From Anaeramoeba flamelloides (lineage: Eukaryota > Metamonada > Anaeramoebidae): a DNA stretch of 64,000 bases. Positions 46,181 to 56,903 of the stretch are shown one piece after another. Position 1 is the first letter of the stretch. Each line of letters begins with the position of its first letter. The stretch is from contig JANTQA010000036.1 in the NCBI GenBank assembly GCA_027625915.1, positions 8,515,001 through 8,579,000 of the forward strand, written 5' to 3'. The notes below the pieces were generated by a model, which saw nothing but the letters and a program-made list of their open reading frames with translations, searched no databases and was not told the DNA's origin. The translations under genes were made by a program, and so were the position numbers.

Positions 46181-46699
46181 ATACCCTTCAAATAAAAACA
46201 AAAAAAATAGATCTTTTCAAAAATGTCTTGAATTTGTTACAAATAAAAATTTTTTCCACCTTCTTAAAATAAATAATGTAATGACCACCAGACTAACGTT
46301 CTTTATTTACCACTAATGGAAGTTTAGGGATTATTAATTTGGAGTGTCAAGAAAACATAATTAAAATATTAAATATTTGAGAATATAACTAAAAACATCT
46401 TGTTTTGATTTTCCAGGAAAAAAATCTTTTGGAAAATACTATCAATTATTAACTTCTTTTGGACCTTAAAAACTACCCATTTTTAAAAATATAAACTCCA
46501 TTCATTTAAAAATTAAATACAAAAATTCGGAAGAAAAAAACAAAATACAAAAAAAAAAGATAAAAATAATAAATAAAAGAGTTTAGAATTTTTTCAAAGA
46601 GGTTTAAAATCAATTGTTTTGAATTAAATAAATCAAAGTCTCATTTATTTTTTTTATTTTATTTTTTCACTCCTTTTTTTCCAAAATTTTTTTTTCAAG

Positions 46700-49600
46700 A
46701 TGAGTGATCAGAAGATGATAAAAATCAAATTAGAAAACCAACTCGTTCAAATGTCTCTTTCAGAAATAAGCCAAATTACAATTGCCGCTTTTATAAGCCA
46801 CTTAAGGAATCTCCATAACGTACCGATCGTTGCCTTGCAAATTGAAGAAAGCAAAACACTTTTAAAGGCCACGAGCATTGTTTCAAAAGTCATTAGTCCA
46901 GGTGTAACAGTCAATTGTTTGTCTCCACAAGACTTTTTGAATTTAGATCATGAAAATTTTACTGATTCCCAAAACAATTCGATTCGTGATTGGGATGAAA
47001 AATTGGCAGAAGAAAACGAATTAAATGATCTTTTTGAAGAATTAATGAGCGACGTCGATGAGTTTTTGGAGGAAGGAAAGGAGAACAACGAAACATTTTA
47101 TCAACAAAAAGAGGTTGGGCTAACTATCCCCCAACAAGTTAAAGTGGAAAAAGCAGAAATACATAATTTCGAGCAAACAACTGTGCTACAATCAAACCAA
47201 AACCAAACATTAACAAACGAGTGGCAGTTAACAACAAACCTACAACAAACTCATGTTAACAACACTAACAACGATCAACTAACCCTCGATCAATCACAAC
47301 AAAATATGAATAATGTAACCCAAGTAAACCAAAACCAACAACAGGTACATTTGAAAAATAATATTGTTCAATCAAACCCAAACCAAACTCAAGGACAGGT
47401 TAATATGAATAATAGATTTCAATTAAATCAAAACCATTTAAAAGACCTTCAGTTAAATTCAAAACAACAACAAACTCATGTTAACAACACTAGCAACGAT
47501 CAAACAACCCTTAATCAATCACAACAAAATATTAATAATGTAACCCAATCAAATCAAAACCAAACACGATCAAATGAACTGCAGCTAAATTCAAACCAAC
47601 AACAAATTAATGTTAACAACATTCACGACAATCAAACAACCCTGGATCAATCATTCCAAACTATTAACAATATAGCCCAACAGCAAACTAACAACAGTAA
47701 TATTCTTTTAAATAATACTGTTCAATTAAACCCAAACCAAACGAATATAACCCACCTAAACCAAAACCAAGGACAGTTTAATATGAATAATGGGCTTCAA
47801 TCAAATCAAAACCAAGACCAAAACCAATCAAATGACATGCAATTAAATTCAAACCAACAACAAATTAATGTTGTCAACATTAACAACGATCAAACAACCC
47901 TTAATCAACCACAACAAAATATTAATAATGTAATACAATTAAACCAAAACCAACAACAAGTAAATTTGAACAATAATACTGTTCGACCAAACCCAAACCA
48001 AACGAATATAATCCACCCAAACCAAATCCAAGGACAGGTTAATATTAAAACTGGATTTCAATTAAACCAAAATCAACAGAAATTCAATGATATTATTCAG
48101 TCAAATCAAATCCAACAACAAATTAATGTTTTCAACACTAACAACGATCAAACAACCCTTAATCAACCACAACAAAATATTTATAATGTAACCCAAGTAA
48201 ATCAAAACCAACAAGCAATGAATTATAATAATAGTATCCAACTCAATCAAAATAAAAATGAAACTAATAACAATGGCAACATAACGGGGGTTAACCACCT
48301 ACAACTACAACAACCACAAACACTGACCCACTCAAGAACCTTTGAAGAAGAAATTGAAATGGAATTATTAAAAAATGAATTGATTGATTTTAGTGATGAT
48401 GAAATGGACATTAATGCTAATAATGGAATAAACACACTTAATAACAAACAACTTTTAGATTTATTTAATGGGCAATTCAATGATATTTATGTTCAGCCAG
48501 AGGAGGAAAAGGACAATGTATACGATGAAAATACAAATAAAATAATAAATGATGGAATTTCACAATTTTCAACAAACAGTAATTCTGTTGTCTATACTGC
48601 CACCCCGCCACATGAATTAATTTGCCCCCTCACAGGTGAATTATTTGTTGATCCTATGAAAACACCAAATGGATTTTATTTTGAAAAATCTGCTATACTT
48701 CAATATATACAACAAAATGGTAAATGTCCAATATCGAATTTAAATTTATCATTTCAAGATTTATCAAGAGCTGATGATGTTAGAATTTATGCTAACCAAT
48801 GGCGCCTGCAAAATTCAACTTTAGTAAATAATCTAAATAATATAGATGTAAATAATATTATTTATAACACCAATAATAATAGCACAGACATAAATACAAT
48901 GACAAACATAAACACAAACATAAACACAAACATAAACATAAACACAAACACAAACAAAAACACAAACACAAATACAAATACAAACACAAACAAAAACATT
49001 GGCACAGATAATTTTTATATTCCACAAAAAAATGAAAACAAAAACCAAAATCAGAATCAAAATTTTAATAATACAAAAATACAAAGCATTTCTGAAGATT
49101 TAAATAACAAACAAGAAAACAAAAACAAAACATTTAACGAATTTAGTATCTCTGTAATGAATAATAAAAATAAATTCAATAAAGATTGGAAGCTTGTTAT
49201 ATATAAAACAAAAATAGAGTTAATTAATAGTCAACAGGACAAGGTTGAAACCGAACTTTTAAAATTCAATTTCCGCCGAAATAATAAAAACAAGGCTATT
49301 GCAAAATTAACATTTCAAGGTAATAATCTCATTATAAAATTTGCAAATGAAAAAAAATGTAACAAATTTTCACAGTTAAGGACTAATTATTTAATAGAAA
49401 CTTCTGGCGGAACTTTAAAACCAAAAAAAAAGATGAATAGTATTAAAAGCAAACAACCCATAAAAAAATCAAAAGATCAAAACAAAAAGGATATGAAGAA
49501 GGAAAAGGATAAAGAAAACGAAAAGGAAAAGGGAAAGGTAAAAACGTTTGATATTGATTTAGTAACAAAAAAATCCAAATTGATTTGTCAAACACAACTA

Positions 49601-51256
49601 GTTCTTAGTAAGAATACTTTGGAATTTCTTACTGAAAGTAATGAAAAAATATGTTGTAATATTCTGGACGTTAAATATTTCCATTTACAAAAAAATCCAT
49701 TTTTGGAAATTGATAAAAAAAAATATTTTGTCAAATTCCATGAAAAATCGACCAACGAACTTTTTAAACATCAAATACAACAAACAAAAAGAGAAATCAA
49801 ATTAAAAAATTTATCCCCAAGTAATGACGATGAAAATTTAAATGAGAGGGAAAAGGAAAATAACAATAACAACAACAACAATAATAATAATATTGACAAT
49901 ATTGATTATTCTGATGAGGACAATTCACAAACAAATGAAAAGCAATTGCAACTAAATAAAAATTTATTTCAAATTGAACTGTTGAACAAATTGGGGAAAT
50001 CAATTGGAAAGGGCAAAATTTCTATTCAAGATAAAACATTATCTTTCCAAGAAATCAACCCCAATAAAAGAATTGTAAGTGATAAAATAGTCTATGTAAC
50101 ATTTTCAAGGTCAAAAAAATTAAAAAGAGTTGGTAGGCTCTCGTTTAACAGTCAAAAAATTTCATTTTTTGTAAAATTTGAAAAAACAAAGTACTTGACA
50201 CAATTTGAAAAAAAATATTCATTTGGCTTCCAACAAACATTAAAAACGCATAAATTTAAAATCAAGGTAATAAAGCACAAAGATGATGAAGTTGTTGATA
50301 AAGGCAATATTACAATCAGGGGCAATGAAATAAAAATAATTTTAAAAGAAACCACAATTGTAGGTAAAATCGACCAAGTAAGACATTTCAAACATAAATC
50401 GAACCAATTGATTTCGAGGATAATAATTACAGAATATTCTTTAACTATACTATTTTCCAAAAGCGAGCACAGAGAAAAATTCTCAAAGGTGTTAACGTTG
50501 TCTAATAGTTTTGTAATACCCGAAATTGTAAAGGCTAAAGAATTTGAAGTGACGCTAATAAAAAAAGATACAACAGTTATTGCAAAAAGTTTGATAGTAA
50601 TATTTGATAAGATAGTAAGTATAAGAATCAATGGCGAAGAAACTTTAAAGGGTAATCAAGATCAAGTTTTCCTTTCAATTGCGAATAACAATGTGGATGA
50701 TGACGATCTTGACAAAAAAAAAAAATCAAAAAAATCAAAGAAATCAAAGAAAGGGAATGAAATAAATAATAATAATAATAATCATAATCATAATAATAAT
50801 AATTCGGATATAATAATCACCTTACTTTTCCAAGAAACAAAGGGAAAGGCATATTTTAAATTAAAAAATCAAGAGCAATTAAATTCTATAGCAAACGAAA
50901 TAAAATTAGTTACACCGAAACAAGATCCGAATTTTTTTAAAGCATTAATAATCAAATCACCCTTGAAAAAATTAAAAAAGGACAACATATTAGAAATTTC
51001 TTTTAGTGATGACAATGTTAAATTTGAAATGGAAAATTCAAAAAGAAATAAACAAAAAATTCACACCAATGTAGACTATAATAAATATTTTGAATCCTTA
51101 ATAAATGAAGACAATTCCCGTGTAATAAAATTCTCAATTGGCAAAAAAAAACATTTCATTTTAGAATTTACATCAAAATCAATAGCAAAATCGTTTTTTA
51201 AAAGAGTTTTGAAAATTACAAGTGCATATAACAAACCAAAGAAAAAGAAAAAATAG
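46700..51256 (+). CDS. Q/N-rich U-box protein with six tandem PH-like modules
   Basis: Single-exon frame of 1518 residues, a probable E3 ubiquitin ligase. The U-box at ~638-705 (HELICPLTGELFVDPMKTPN, then GKCPISNLNLSF and YANQWRLQN) follows the family pattern of CPLT..DP...PNG..YE...I...I..NG.CP. The N-terminus (1-~110) is acidic and unrecognised. Residues ~160-555 are Q/N-rich tandem repeats, prion-like in composition. After a Thr/Asn run, six beta-rich modules of ~85-95 residues follow at ~812-904, 948-1031, 1089-1176, 1184-1274, 1279-1404 and 1413-1511. Each has the pattern F-x-I/V-x-L..., a GxI/L strand, then I..F/IKF and a terminal helix with FxK/Q, as in PH-superfold domains. Modules 3, 5 and linkers carry N/K inserts. 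The modules are assigned by pattern, so the PH call is inference; the U-box call is firm. Start Met46700 follows a pyrimidine-rich leader. Confidence 0.88.
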   Translation: MSDQKMIKIKLENQLVQMSLSEISQITIAAFISHLRNLHNVPIVALQIEESKTLLKATSIVSKVISPGVTVNCLSPQDFLNLDHENFTDSQNNSIRDWDEKLAEENELNDLFEELMSDVDEFLEEGKENNETFYQQKEVGLTIPQQVKVEKAEIHNFEQTTVLQSNQNQTLTNEWQLTTNLQQTHVNNTNNDQLTLDQSQQNMNNVTQVNQNQQQVHLKNNIVQSNPNQTQGQVNMNNRFQLNQNHLKDLQLNSKQQQTHVNNTSNDQTTLNQSQQNINNVTQSNQNQTRSNELQLNSNQQQINVNNIHDNQTTLDQSFQTINNIAQQQTNNSNILLNNTVQLNPNQTNITHLNQNQGQFNMNNGLQSNQNQDQNQSNDMQLNSNQQQINVVNINNDQTTLNQPQQNINNVIQLNQNQQQVNLNNNTVRPNPNQTNIIHPNQIQGQVNIKTGFQLNQNQQKFNDIIQSNQIQQQINVFNTNNDQTTLNQPQQNIYNVTQVNQNQQAMNYNNSIQLNQNKNETNNNGNITGVNHLQLQQPQTLTHSRTFEEEIEMELLKNELIDFSDDEMDINANNGINTLNNKQLLDLFNGQFNDIYVQPEEEKDNVYDENTNKIINDGISQFSTNSNSVVYTATPPHELICPLTGELFVDPMKTPNGFYFEKSAILQYIQQNGKCPISNLNLSFQDLSRADDVRIYANQWRLQNSTLVNNLNNIDVNNIIYNTNNNSTDINTMTNINTNINTNININTNTNKNTNTNTNTNTNKNIGTDNFYIPQKNENKNQNQNQNFNNTKIQSISEDLNNKQENKNKTFNEFSISVMNNKNKFNKDWKLVIYKTKIELINSQQDKVETELLKFNFRRNNKNKAIAKLTFQGNNLIIKFANEKKCNKFSQLRTNYLIETSGGTLKPKKKMNSIKSKQPIKKSKDQNKKDMKKEKDKENEKEKGKVKTFDIDLVTKKSKLICQTQLVLSKNTLEFLTESNEKICCNILDVKYFHLQKNPFLEIDKKKYFVKFHEKSTNELFKHQIQQTKREIKLKNLSPSNDDENLNEREKENNNNNNNNNNNIDNIDYSDEDNSQTNEKQLQLNKNLFQIELLNKLGKSIGKGKISIQDKTLSFQEINPNKRIVSDKIVYVTFSRSKKLKRVGRLSFNSQKISFFVKFEKTKYLTQFEKKYSFGFQQTLKTHKFKIKVIKHKDDEVVDKGNITIRGNEIKIILKETTIVGKIDQVRHFKHKSNQLISRIIITEYSLTILFSKSEHREKFSKVLTLSNSFVIPEIVKAKEFEVTLIKKDTTVIAKSLIVIFDKIVSIRINGEETLKGNQDQVFLSIANNNVDDDDLDKKKKSKKSKKSKKGNEINNNNNNHNHNNNNSDIIITLLFQETKGKAYFKLKNQEQLNSIANEIKLVTPKQDPNFFKALIIKSPLKKLKKDNILEISFSDDNVKFEMENSKRNKQKIHTNVDYNKYFESLINEDNSRVIKFSIGKKKHFILEFTSKSIAKSFFKRVLKITSAYNKPKKKKK
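47242..48200 (+). repeat. In-frame tandem repeats encoding Q/N tract
   Basis: Five units begin at ~47242, 47467, 47599, 47857 and 48115, each opening CAACAACAAA(TT/CT)AATGTT or similar and encoding QQQ(I/T)(N/H)V, then DQTTLNQ and QQNINNV. Units 3 and 4 are both 258 bp (86 codons); units 1 and 2 are shorter. The DNA is as conserved as the protein, which suggests unequal exchange and recent amplification. Confidence 0.8.
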
Positions 51257-51318
51257 CAAGAATGGGATTATTTTTTATTTTGTTCATTTATAAATATTGA
51301 TTTTTTTTTTTTCTTATC

Positions 51319-51324
51319 AATAAA
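51319..51324 (+). terminator. Candidate polyadenylation signal AATAAA
   Basis: AATAAA lies 63 nt after the U-box gene stop codon. In DNA this AT-rich the hexamer is common by chance, so only its position supports it. Confidence 0.35.
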
Positions 51325-51422
51325 TATAAATCAAAAAACCTTGTAATATTTCAGATTGATTAAAAAATTATATTTTAGAAAAAAAAAAAAAAACAAATCA
51401 AATGGATATATAAACCCCATTT

Positions 51423-52105
51423 CACTCAGAGTGACCCAGTAAAAAATGAAAAATTCACTCTTTGAAGAATCAATCAACCAACATAAGATTGTTTAGAAAT
51501 ACGAAAAATAATAAATTTCATTTTCGATTTGATATTTATATAAGAAATGCCTGGACAAACTATAAATTTTCCAAAAAAGAACAATAAAATGTAAAAAAAA
51601 AAAATTGCTGCTCCTTTCATTATAGCGTCTCATGTGCAAAATTCTCAATTTCTTTAGGAAAATTAAAATTGTTGACAACAAGATTTTTTAAATTGTAAAT
51701 GTATGAATTTTGAAAGAAATTACAAAGCTTCAATTTTCATAAAGTTAATTTGGATTTTGAAATTTTTTTTTTCAAATTTAATTTTTAAAAACAATAAAAA
51801 AGAAAAAAAAGATTAAAAAAAAATGAAAAGGCAAAAAGCAAATTGAAAACTGGTAAGGAAAAAATAAAGAAAAATAAAAGAAAAATTAAAAAACGAAAAA
51901 AAAAATTTTTTACTAACCAAAAAAAAAGAAAAACAAAATAAAAATTTGATCTCAAAATTTGAAATTGAAAAAAGGAAAACAAAATGTTACAAAATTTGAG
52001 GAAATGATTCTGATTTAAAAATTTGAAAATGTATTTTGAGAAGAACATTGAATAAAATTCATAGAATTTGTTCTGTTTCTTCAATAAAACTGGGTCCCTT
52101 TGACT
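51423..52105 (+). mobile_element. Dispersed repeat R2, longest copy
   Basis: The left CACTCAGAGTGACCCAGT and right ACTGGGTCCCTTTGACT are roughly inverse. The interior follows the 31953-32497 copy throughout (GCGTCTCATGTGCAAAATTC against ACGTCTCGTGCAAAATTC). It begins only ~170 bp after the U-box gene stop. No intact reading frame is visible. Confidence 0.55.
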
Positions 52106-52319
52106 AAAAAGGGGTTTTTATATATTACAAGAGTTTTGATACAAAAATACCATTTAAAAAAATTTTAACCATACATTTTTTTTTGTTTAAATACAATTGT
52201 ATCTTTTTTTGAAAAAAATACATCGAAGAAAATTAAAAACAATTTTTAATTAAAAATAAATATTAAAACAATCAAAAAAATTTTTTATTTATTTTTTATA
52301 TGTTTTGAAGGGAGGAAAT

Positions 52320-52980
52320 TGATTTCCTCTTGTTTGTATTGGGTTTTTTTTTTTAATTTTTTTTTTTTTTAATTAGAAAATCAATAGATTTTGTAAAGAA
52401 AAACTAGAATTAAAAAACACCACCTTTAAGTTTTTTATTTTGTTTTAAGATATTAAAAGAAAATTTCAAATATTTTCCTTTCATTTCTGGAATTAAAAAA
52501 AAAAAAAAAAGCACGTTAGGTTAACTTGAGTTTTCTATTTATTTGAAAAATCAATAGATTTTCGTTAGGTTTTCTTGAGTTTTCTATTTATTTGTAAAGT
52601 GTTTTAGGGTTTTTTTAAAGTTTTCTATTTTATTTGGAAAATTAATAGATTTTCGTTATGTTTTTTTGAGTTTTCTATTTATTTGTGAAGTGTTTTAAGT
52701 TTTTTTTTAGGTTTTTGAAATAAAATTGAAAACCTCAAAAATACCTAGAACACTTAACAGATAAAACAGAATATCCCATGAAAACCTAGTAACTTGATGT
52801 TACTTCCTTTATCTTTTCCAGAATTTAAAAGAATTAAGTAAACTCTATTATTATACCTTATTCTTTTGAAGTTTAGAAAAGTTAATAGCAGTTTTTTTAA
52901 TTCCAGTGTTAAAAAACTCCGAAGTGTACGGTACTCTACAAAACTCAACGGCACTTGGCAATACTTCGCAACTTTCTAAA
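52320..52980. repeat. Composite hairpin and foldback array
   Basis: Four or more GAGTTTTCTATTTATTTG units with ATAGATTTTCGTTAGG (52500-52700), inverse AAACCTCAAAAATACCTAG (52730), a hairpin copy (52813-52880), then 'ggcactt' GC-richer motifs (52920-52975). The order matches that beside the LINE-B fragment at 11.4-12.1 kb, so the array may be the 3' flank or UTR carried by that LINE. Confidence 0.6.
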
Positions 52981-53340
52981 CTTTTGTTTAAACTATAAAT
53001 AAAAAATCAATAGTTTTTTTTTCCTTTACTAATGATAAAATAAATAATGAACCTTTATTTTGAATTTGTTAAATATATTATTTGTAGTTGTTTATAGTTT
53101 TATTTATTTGAATTAATTCTTAAATCTGAATTTTTAATTTTTTTTTATAGTACATACAGTTCCAAATAAAATAATCAATATCTTAATCCATTTCACAATT
53201 TGTGTATTTTTTGTATAAATAACAAAATTTTGATTTTTATTTATTCCCGATAACTAAGGATATCTGTTGAGATAATTTGTGAAATTTCTTGATTCCAAAA
53301 TGGAAGTTTTCTCTTCCCATTTTAATTATTTTTTGTCATT
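52980..53340 (-). mobile_element. LINE family B, 3' fragment
   Basis: Conceptual minus-strand reading gives NFHFGIKKFHKLSQQISL, then FCYLYKKYTNCEMD and DIDYFIWNC, aligning with the zinc-finger region of the 11767-12130 copy. Several stops interrupt it. It is more decayed than that copy. Confidence 0.6.
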
Positions 53341-53450
53341 TTGTATTTTTTTTTTTATTTAAGAAATCTAAAGAAAATTTTTGAAATTTTTCTTAAATTT
53401 TTACTTTAATTTCTAAAATTAAAAAAAAAAAATAATAATTGTTTTGTTTT

Positions 53451-53770
53451 TTTTCCAGTATTTAGAAAAAATGTTTAAAAATGTTGATTATACTCATTTA
53501 TTAAGAATTCTGGAAAAGTGTTGTTAATTTTTCTTGATTTTTCTATTTAATCTGAAAATTTGTTGATTTTTGTTCGCTTTTTTTTGAGTTTTCTATTTAT
53601 TTGTTAAGTGTTCTAGGTTTTTTTGAGTTTTTCAATTTTATTTCAAAAATTTATTGATTTTCTAAATAAATAGAAAACTCGAAAAAACCTAAGGAAAATC
53701 AATAGATTTTTCAAATAAAATAGAAAAGCTCAAAAAAAACTAATACACTTAACAAATATAATTTTAAACA
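53451..53770. repeat. Hairpin and foldback array
   Basis: A diverged hairpin copy (53451-53518) is followed by TTGAGTTTTCTATTTATTTG, CTAGGTTTTTTTGAG and then inverse AAATAGAAAACTC, AAAAAAACCTAAGG and AAAAAAACTAATACACTTAAC blocks. Same composite family as 52320-52980. Confidence 0.6.
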
Positions 53771-53869
53771 CGAAGAAAAGCGTCTTTACTTTTATTTTCA
53801 TTTGTAAAATTAAATAAAAATTGCATAACTTTTCTTAATATTTCCATAATTAAAATCTTAGCAATTAGA

Positions 53870-54115
53870 TTTTCCCATATTCAAAATAATTAGGCAAAAT
53901 CAAAGATTTTATTCTATTGTTTTGAATTCTGGTAAGCTAGACATCCATTAACATAGAATTTACAAAACGAATATTTCAGGATATTATTGTTTAGAAATTT
54001 CAATAAAGAATTATAATATTCTTGACCCTTCCACCAAGTTAAATTAATTATGAAATTTTCTCAAAAATGATTAGGATTCTTATCTTGAAGTTTTAAATTT
54101 TCGACTTTCATATTA
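53870..54115 (-). mobile_element. Hairpin plus short LINE-B terminus
   Basis: A hairpin copy at 53870-53934 is followed by a minus-strand peptide SRILFFIEISK-like end (53985-54030) and FLRKFHN, which fit the extreme C-terminus of LINE-B. Very short and degraded. Confidence 0.4.
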
Positions 54116-54359
54116 ATATTTTCAAAATACATTTTTTGAAAACATTAGTTATTCTGAAATATGTTCAAAACCCAGAATTTCTATTTTTTGAGTTTATAAA
54201 TACTAGTTAACATTTGAAAATGTAGGTTTTATCAAGTTTAACTTCAGTTTAATAAACTGTTCTAAGACAATCTACATTAATTTTAAATTTGTTTTTTATT
54301 TATCCTAACATACAGAATTAAAATCTTTATAGGCCAAATTAAAAATAAAGAACACATTT

Positions 54360-54975
54360 ACTAAGTAACTAATGGATATTAATTTGAGCATTTGTAAGCT
54401 ATTATCAATAAAGCAGGGCAAATTTATTTTAAAATATATTTATTAAACCCAATCTTCAAAAAAACATTTAAAGATATAATCATTAATACCATTTAATGAT
54501 TCTTGATAATATTTCAATTTGATTCTTAGTATTGTATTACATAGATAAAAGATATTAAATTTTCTGATCTAGATTTCATCTGATATTTTTTAGCAGTGAA
54601 AATTATTGTTTATTATTTTATTTTTGTTCGAAAAAATCGTTTTCATAATAAGTCTAATCTCAAAACAATTTCCAATAGAATTTAAAACAGATCAATACAT
54701 TTGATTGTTTAAAAAATCATTTTTACCCTACACATTTTCAATTTTTTACTGAAAATTTTATTATATTGTTTTCACCAAAACAAAAATCCTATTTGTTTTA
54801 CATTTTTGGGAAATAATCCAACAAATATATTTTGAAATAAATATCCAAGTCATTGATTAAATCGTTATTAATTAATAAACTTAATTTTGTAATTCCAATT
54901 AACGAATGCTTCCACTAATATAGAAAATTTTTTATAAAATGTAAAAAAAAATCACCAATTTTAAGGAAATACTTT
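54360..54975 (-). repeat. Dispersed repeat R1, inverted copy
   Basis: The reverse complement matches 44880-45470: AATCAATGACTTGGATATTT, TTTCAAAATATATTTGTTGG, and the TATTTTTTAGCAGTGAAAA segment against TTTTCACCCGTAAAAAATA. Orientation is opposite to the other R1 copies. Confidence 0.6.
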
Positions 54976-55956
54976 AGTTATAACTATGAGATAATGTTTT
55001 TCTAACTAAATATATGCTTTATTTTTTTGAAACAAACTTTTAACTTTTTAAAGTTATTTGTAATATTTTTATTTCTTTTTACATCAATTATAAAATATTT
55101 TATAGTAAATAAATATTTTGATTTTATTTTTTTATCATTATTTGGAATCATACTTTATTTTTAAAAAATTTTTTAAAACAATAAAAAAATATCTTTCAAA
55201 ATAAAGACTTTCCCAACATAAAAAAAAACACTTTTCCCCATTTTCAAGAATTAACTTAATTGCTAATAAAATAATTGGTTACTTTTTTTAGTTTTATATC
55301 GGAAACATGCAAATTTTAAATTTCAAAAAAGAGACTAAAATTAAAAAATTGTTTATTAAAAATGAAATAAACTTCTCTATTTAATTAGTCTCGAAACACA
55401 AATTCTAAAAAAATAAAAAAATTAATGATCTTTAAAAAGATTTCATTTTAATATTAAAAAGTATTACTCTCTTAAATACTAAAAAAAAAAAAAAATTAAA
55501 ATTAAAATAAAAATTAGAATAGATTCTTACCAAATCTAAATATATTCAATATATAATTGTATATTTACTCAAATTCGAGAATTTTACTTTCAAAATTGAA
55601 ATGAACTTTGATATAATATTAAGTCAAGGATTAGATGTTAAATTGAGACAGGAAGAAAACAAAGAAGGGATTATATTTTGAAACACAGATTATAAACTTT
55701 GGTAACAATTTCTTTTGGTTACACCATATAGATATATAACCATTTATATCAAAATTACTTACTGATCTTAAAACCAATACCCGTAACATACCGGTCAATG
55801 TTTTTTTGTATGTGGCCTTTCAATGTTTCAAAACAGAAAAAAAACTATTCTTTTCCAACAATCACAATTTCAATCCTTTAACAATATAAAGTTATGACTC
55901 AAACAGTATATTTAAACTGTTTTAAAAAAATGAAAAAATGAAGCTTTCCTTATCTC

Positions 55957-56518
55957 TTAAGGTTTACAACAATTGGAATTTGAAAAAAGATTATTTTGTG
56001 TCGATATGGCTACCTGTTAATTTGTAACTTAGGTGATCGATATTATACTCGGTATGAGTTTTAATAATTGTTCAAAATGGTAATTTTGACAATTTATTTT
56101 TAATTTTAGCCGAAATCCGAATTGAAGAGTGTAAGGTTAATAGATTGCTGGGTGTTCCAGAATATATTTAGATTTTTGGGTTGTACAAAAGAAATCTTCT
56201 TTTTACTTTTTTATCAATTAACTAAAGGAGAAAAAAGAATTTTTTAAATGCTCCCAATAAAACTAAACATAATTAAAAATTTCAATCAAAAACCTACACA
56301 CCACATTTTTTTATAACTTAAGTTTCAACCAACAAATCTTAAACTCTTCAATTCCGATTTTGGAAAAATTCAAAATAAAAAGTCCAAATTCCAATTTTGA
56401 ACCACTATTACAACCCATACCAAACACAAGATCCATCACCTAAGAACCAAATCGACAATTCACTGCACCCTACACAAGATAATCTGTTTTCAAATTTCAG
56501 GGATTGTAAACCTTAAGG
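55957..56518. repeat. Long foldback FB, copy 2 (~562 bp)
   Basis: The left arm starts CTTAAGGTTTACAAC; the right arm ends GATTGTAAACCTTAAGG. Internal pairs include CGGTATGAGTTTTAATA against CAACCCATACCAAA, and TCCGAATTGAAGAGTGTAAG against TTAAACTCTTCAATTCCGA. Arms ~190 bp at roughly 70%. The element ends ~385 bp before the predicted ATG of the SH3-PH gene, as copy 1 ends ~520 bp before the U-box gene. Confidence 0.75.
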
Positions 56519-56903
56519 ACGATAATCAAAATCACTTGTATTAATTATTTCAAATTAATTTTGGTTTTTTACTCATTTAAAACTCAATTTTACTTTTTCT
56601 TATTTTATCAGGTAAGTTTAATAAGAATGTTGAAGAAAGTGTCTCTCAAAAATATCATTTCTAATTGATTTTATTGAGATCCCAAAGTGTTTTTACCCAA
56701 AATAATTCGAAAAAAAAGTTTTGGGTAATTGAATAGATAACATTTTTCATTTTCCAATTAGAAAATAATAGTATTTTCTTTTAGACCATAAAAACTTCTC
56801 ACAAAGATTTTTTTTGAATCAAATCAAATCAAACCAACTAAACACAACTCTTTTTCAAAAATCAAAATTATCAATTTATTTTTTTTATTGTTTGCTTTCT
56901 TTT

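Larger units (their letters stand above)
38734..46699. other. Divergent intergenic region, 8 kb
   Basis: This region lies between the divergent starts of the RND gene (-) and the U-box gene (+), so both promoters must be here. I see no exon with a recognisable domain; frames at 39561-39776 and 41047-41253 are weak. Contents: R3 copy 2 (40375-40540), three TA-flanked MITEs (41.9-44.5 kb), a foldback array (42660-42905), R1 (44865-45490) and a 557-bp foldback (45624-46180). The last 70 bases before ATG46700 are pyrimidine-rich and end TTTTTTTTCAAG, which could be a 5' UTR intron acceptor. Confidence 0.6.
51257..56903. other. Intergenic region, 5.6 kb
   Basis: This region lies between the U-box gene and the SH3-PH gene, both on the plus strand. 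It holds R2 (51423-52105), composite hairpin/foldback arrays (52320-53770), two LINE-B fragments, R1 in reverse (54360-54975) and foldback FB copy 2 (55957-56518). No gene is seen. The last 100 bases resemble the stretch before the U-box gene (TTCTTTTAGACCATAAAAAC against TTCTTTTGGACCTTAAAAAC at 46455). Confidence 0.6.
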
